Of a stretch of DNA of 16,545 nt, positions 14,260 to 16,545 are shown piece after piece; the first letter of the stretch is position 1, and each line of letters starts with the position of its first letter. This DNA is from SVTX01 sp045542075. Its GTDB lineage: Bacteria; Bacillota; Clostridia; Oscillospirales; CAG-272. The notes beneath the pieces are model-generated. The model ran no database searches. It was not told the DNA's origin and saw only the letters and a program-made list of their open reading frames with translations. The stretch lies in contig JAZQKI010000007.1 in the NCBI GenBank assembly GCA_045542075.1, positions 1 through 16,545 of the forward strand, given 5' to 3'. The position numbers and the translations under genes were made by a program.

Positions 14260-15018
14260 ATGAAGAAAATTTTAGCGGTCTTATTGTGTGGGGTTATGCT
14301 GCTTTGTGCTGTATCCTGCAAAAACTCAGAGACTGACAACCAAGACAAAAATGAAAAAGAAGATGGAAAACCCCAACAGCCGACCTTCATCTCTCAACAA
14401 GAAAAGAATACTTGGAAAGATGATTTGACCGAAATTTTATCAACCGTAAATGAAAAGCCCGGCAACTATGCCGTTGGACTCATGGATATAAATTTTGACA
14501 ATCTGCCCGAGGTATTTGTCGCCTATCCCGGCGGCTCGTTGGGAAACATATTTATTGAAATTTATGATCTTGAGTCGGGCGAAATGCTCGTTTATTATGA
14601 TGCGGCGCAGTATAGTACCGGTTCGGATGTGTACCTGTGTGTTTTTGAACATAACGAGGAATACGTTGTACTTGCGGAGGGAACTATGCGCTCCTTTGAC
14701 TTTGGATGGATACAATCGACGAGTCTTTTGTCCAAGAATATAGATCTTGAAGATTTTGATCTTGAAACAGAAAGACTGTTTGCAAAATCGGTGTACGACA
14801 AAGAAGGACTTTTTTATGACGTTAACGGAAATCGGGTTGATAAAAATCAGTATGATGATTATTGTCAGCAGTTCCTTAAGGAGTATAAAGAGATTGGTGA
14901 AACCCGCATGGAATTGATACGTTGGTCGGACGTGAATGATGGGGATCAACTCAACAAAGCAGAGAAAATGGCTGATGCCCTAATAAATAGCGAGCAAGAA
15001 TTTATTGATAACAAATAA
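14260..15018 (+). CDS. Secreted lipoprotein of unknown function with a calcium-loop-like motif
   Basis: A 252-residue lipoprotein. Residues 1-19 are a signal peptide (basic start, Leu-rich core) with lipobox AVSC, so C20 is the anchored residue. A hydrophilic linker rich in Asp, Lys and Gln (21-45) follows. MDINFDNLPEVFVAYPGG (about 75-92) resembles the D-x-N/D-x-D-x-x-PE segment of VCBS/FG-GAP-like repeats found in many clostridial lipoproteins, where it can bind calcium; only one copy is obvious. The rest is acidic and Tyr/Asp/Glu-rich with no recognised domain. Lysine is mainly AAA, unlike the AAG-biased transporter receptor. It has its own promoter and terminator. Start ATG 14260 is chosen because the upstream GTG lies within the ribosome site. 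Confidence 0.8.
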   Translation: MKKILAVLLCGVMLLCAVSCKNSETDNQDKNEKEDGKPQQPTFISQQEKNTWKDDLTEILSTVNEKPGNYAVGLMDINFDNLPEVFVAYPGGSLGNIFIEIYDLESGEMLVYYDAAQYSTGSDVYLCVFEHNEEYVVLAEGTMRSFDFGWIQSTSLLSKNIDLEDFDLETERLFAKSVYDKEGLFYDVNGNRVDKNQYDDYCQQFLKEYKEIGETRMELIRWSDVNDGDQLNKAEKMADALINSEQEFIDNK

Positions 15019-15053
15019 TGTTGATTTGTTAAAATTTAATACTTGCAAGAACC

Positions 15054-15080
15054 AAAAAGCACCCCGAGGGGTGCTTTTTT
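15054..15080 (+). terminator. Terminator after the lipoprotein gene
   Basis: A-run plus AGCACCCC (15054-15065) pairs with GGGGTGCT plus T-run (15068-15080) around GA. Fourth copy of the recurrent terminator. No clean promoter with normal spacing is seen between it and the next gene; TTGACA at 15089-15094 lacks a -10 at 16-18 bp. Confidence 0.92.
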
Positions 15081-15163
15081 GATATTTTTTGACAGCTTGA
15101 AAAAATTATATTTTCCCAAAATTCTACGCATAATAAAGCAGAGCAAGACTTGGAGGCGTAGAA

Positions 15164-16462
15164 ATGGAATCAATATGGAGTGAAAATTCAAAAATACCGA
15201 AATTTGACGCGCTTGACGGCGAAATATCCGTTGACGTGCTTGTTGTCGGTGGTGGATTGGCGGGTATTTTATGCGCGAGACACCTTCAGGATGCAGGGGT
15301 TAACTATGCGCTGATTGAGGCGGACAGGATATGCGGCGGAGTGACGAAAAATACCACCGCTAAAATAACTATACAGCACGGACTTTTGTGCTATGAGCTA
15401 ATAAAAAAGTTTGGTATTGATAAGGCGAGGCTATATTTTGAGGCGCAGAATGATGCGCTTGCAAAATATAAGGAGATGTGTCGCGAGATTGATTGCGATT
15501 TTGAAGAGCAGCCGTCCTTTGTTTATTCTACAGGCAATCAAAGAGCGATAGAGGAGGAAGCTCGCGCGTTTCAGAAAATAGGCATCAGAGCGTATTATGA
15601 AAAGCATATAGATCTGCCCGTGGATACTGTGGGCGCGGTCAGGATTGATAATCAGGCGCAGTTTGATCCGCTGAAATTTGTGTCGCATATATGTCAGGGG
15701 CTTAATATATTTGAGCGGACAAAGGCTTTGGAGTTCTCACCTGACGGGGTGCTGACAAACCGAGGAAAAATCAAGGCAAAAAAAATAATTATGGCGACGC
15801 ATTTTCCCATAATAAACAAGCACGGTTTGTATTTTGTGAAGATGTATCAGCACCGCTCGTACGTGTTATGTCTGTCGGGAGCGGAACACACGGGCGGAAT
15901 GTACGTTGACGCTGACACAAAAGGGCTATCCTTTAGAAGCTACGGCGACAACCTTTTGCTCGGTGGCGGAGGTCACCGCACGGGCAAGCAGGGAGGAAGC
16001 TATAACGAGCTTGAGCTGTTTGCAAAAAAGCACTATCCAAATGCAAAAATAACTCACAGATGGGCAACTCAGGACTGTATGACGCTTGACGGAGTGCCCT
16101 ATATAGGACAGTATTCGCTTGGTACGGAAAATCTTTACGTCGCTACGGGCTTTAACAAGTGGGGAATGACGAACAGTATGCTTTCGGCTATGATGCTTAC
16201 GGATTTGGTCAGGGGCAGGGATAATAAGTACGCCGAGGTGTTCGCACCGTCAAGAAGTATGCTTCGCACGCAGCTCCTCTGCAATCTCGGCGAGTCCTTG
16301 CTTGGCTGGGTGACACCCACAGCCCCCCGATGTCCTCACTTGGGGTGTGTTCTCAAGTATAACAGGGCAGAGCACACGTGGGACTGTCCCTGCCACGGCT
16401 CGCGCTTTACCCAGGACGGTCAGCTTATAGATAATCCCGCGACGGATGATAAGAAGTTTTGA
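15164..16462 (+). CDS. FAD-dependent oxidoreductase with C-terminal Rieske [2Fe-2S] motif
   Basis: A 432-residue cytoplasmic protein. The N-terminal DAO-type FAD domain has the dinucleotide motif VVGGGLAG (G29, G31, G34) and a GGVTKNTTAKITIQHG segment typical of the YhfW-like group. The FAD domain closes around GVPYIGQYS...YVATGFNKWGMTNS (about 305-345). The C-terminus holds both Rieske boxes: CPHLGC (C390, H392, C395) and CPCHGS (C408, C410, H411). C390, H392, C408 and H411 would ligate the 2Fe-2S cluster. Homologues such as Bacillus YhfW have about 500 residues; here the strands that normally precede box I appear missing, leaving a compact cluster-binding tail. It probably passes electrons between FAD and the cluster; the substrate is unknown. 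GGAGGCG lies 6 nt before ATG 15164. Confidence 0.9.
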   Translation: MESIWSENSKIPKFDALDGEISVDVLVVGGGLAGILCARHLQDAGVNYALIEADRICGGVTKNTTAKITIQHGLLCYELIKKFGIDKARLYFEAQNDALAKYKEMCREIDCDFEEQPSFVYSTGNQRAIEEEARAFQKIGIRAYYEKHIDLPVDTVGAVRIDNQAQFDPLKFVSHICQGLNIFERTKALEFSPDGVLTNRGKIKAKKIIMATHFPIINKHGLYFVKMYQHRSYVLCLSGAEHTGGMYVDADTKGLSFRSYGDNLLLGGGGHRTGKQGGSYNELELFAKKHYPNAKITHRWATQDCMTLDGVPYIGQYSLGTENLYVATGFNKWGMTNSMLSAMMLTDLVRGRDNKYAEVFAPSRSMLRTQLLCNLGESLLGWVTPTAPRCPHLGCVLKYNRAEHTWDCPCHGSRFTQDGQLIDNPATDDKKF

Positions 16463-16481
16463 ATATTTGTGATTACTATGA

Positions 16482-16511
16482 AAAATCACGGCTCTGATGA
16501 GCCGGGATTTT
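16482..16511 (+). terminator. Hairpin terminator after the oxidoreductase gene
   Basis: CGGCTC/GAGCCG (16489-16494/16499-16504) with a TGAT loop, extended past an A-G mismatch by AAAATC/GATTTT. Its sequence differs from the recurrent AGCACCCC type and the U-tract lies within the stem. No gene is seen in the last 34 bp. Confidence 0.7.
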
Positions 16512-16545
16512 GTGATGGTTTTAAACATTCTCTGAAGAAGAGATC

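Overview
This 16.5 kb window most likely comes from a low-to-moderate GC, Gram-positive Bacillota genome, probably a gut-associated member of class Clostridia. The reasons are lipoprotein signal peptides anchoring extracellular proteins, Opp/Ami-type peptide transporter architecture, clear TTGACA/TATAAT promoters, AAAGGNGGTG ribosome sites, rho-independent terminators and a Rieske-tailed FAD oxidoreductase of a kind I recall from clostridia. No rRNA or protein marker here fixes the genus. All genes lie on the + strand.

Layout: (1) Positions 1-155 hold the end of a tandem array of 53-54 bp units, each with a covarying hairpin followed by a tRNA T-arm-like motif. (2) Positions 166-1837 hold a promoter, a FGGY-family sugar kinase and a hairpin terminator. 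(3) About 0.5 kb of AT-rich DNA without a convincing gene follows. (4) Positions 2362-12032 form the centrepiece: a strong extended -10 promoter, a 21-bp hairpin in the leader, then an oligopeptide-type ABC importer operon. Its order is substrate-binding lipoprotein, permease B, permease C, ATPase D, ATPase F, and a small DUF3899-like membrane protein, closed by a terminator. An intercistronic hairpin and a probable second promoter separate the heavily codon-biased binding-protein gene from the membrane and ATPase genes. (5) Positions 12072-16511 hold four consecutive single-gene units: a YwaF/TMEM164-like membrane protein, a membrane-anchored alpha/beta hydrolase, a lipoprotein of unknown function, and an FAD oxidoreductase with a compact C-terminal Rieske motif. 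The first three have near-identical TTGACT-17-TGNTARAAT promoters and AAGGCGGTG ribosome sites. The operon and the first three of these units end in almost the same AGCACCCC/GGGGTGCT terminator.

The most interesting feature is the peptide transporter. It has a complete gene set with intact ATPase motifs, but four of its five subunits are much longer than their families. The binding protein is 850 residues. Permease C carries about 245 extra residues on the predicted outer face. ATPase D carries about 370 extra, mostly helical residues between Q-loop and signature. ATPase F carries about 100 residues of predicted coiled coil before the Q-loop. Together these suggest a remodelled importer with an extra extracellular docking domain and an extra cytoplasmic helical module; the role is inferred, not shown.
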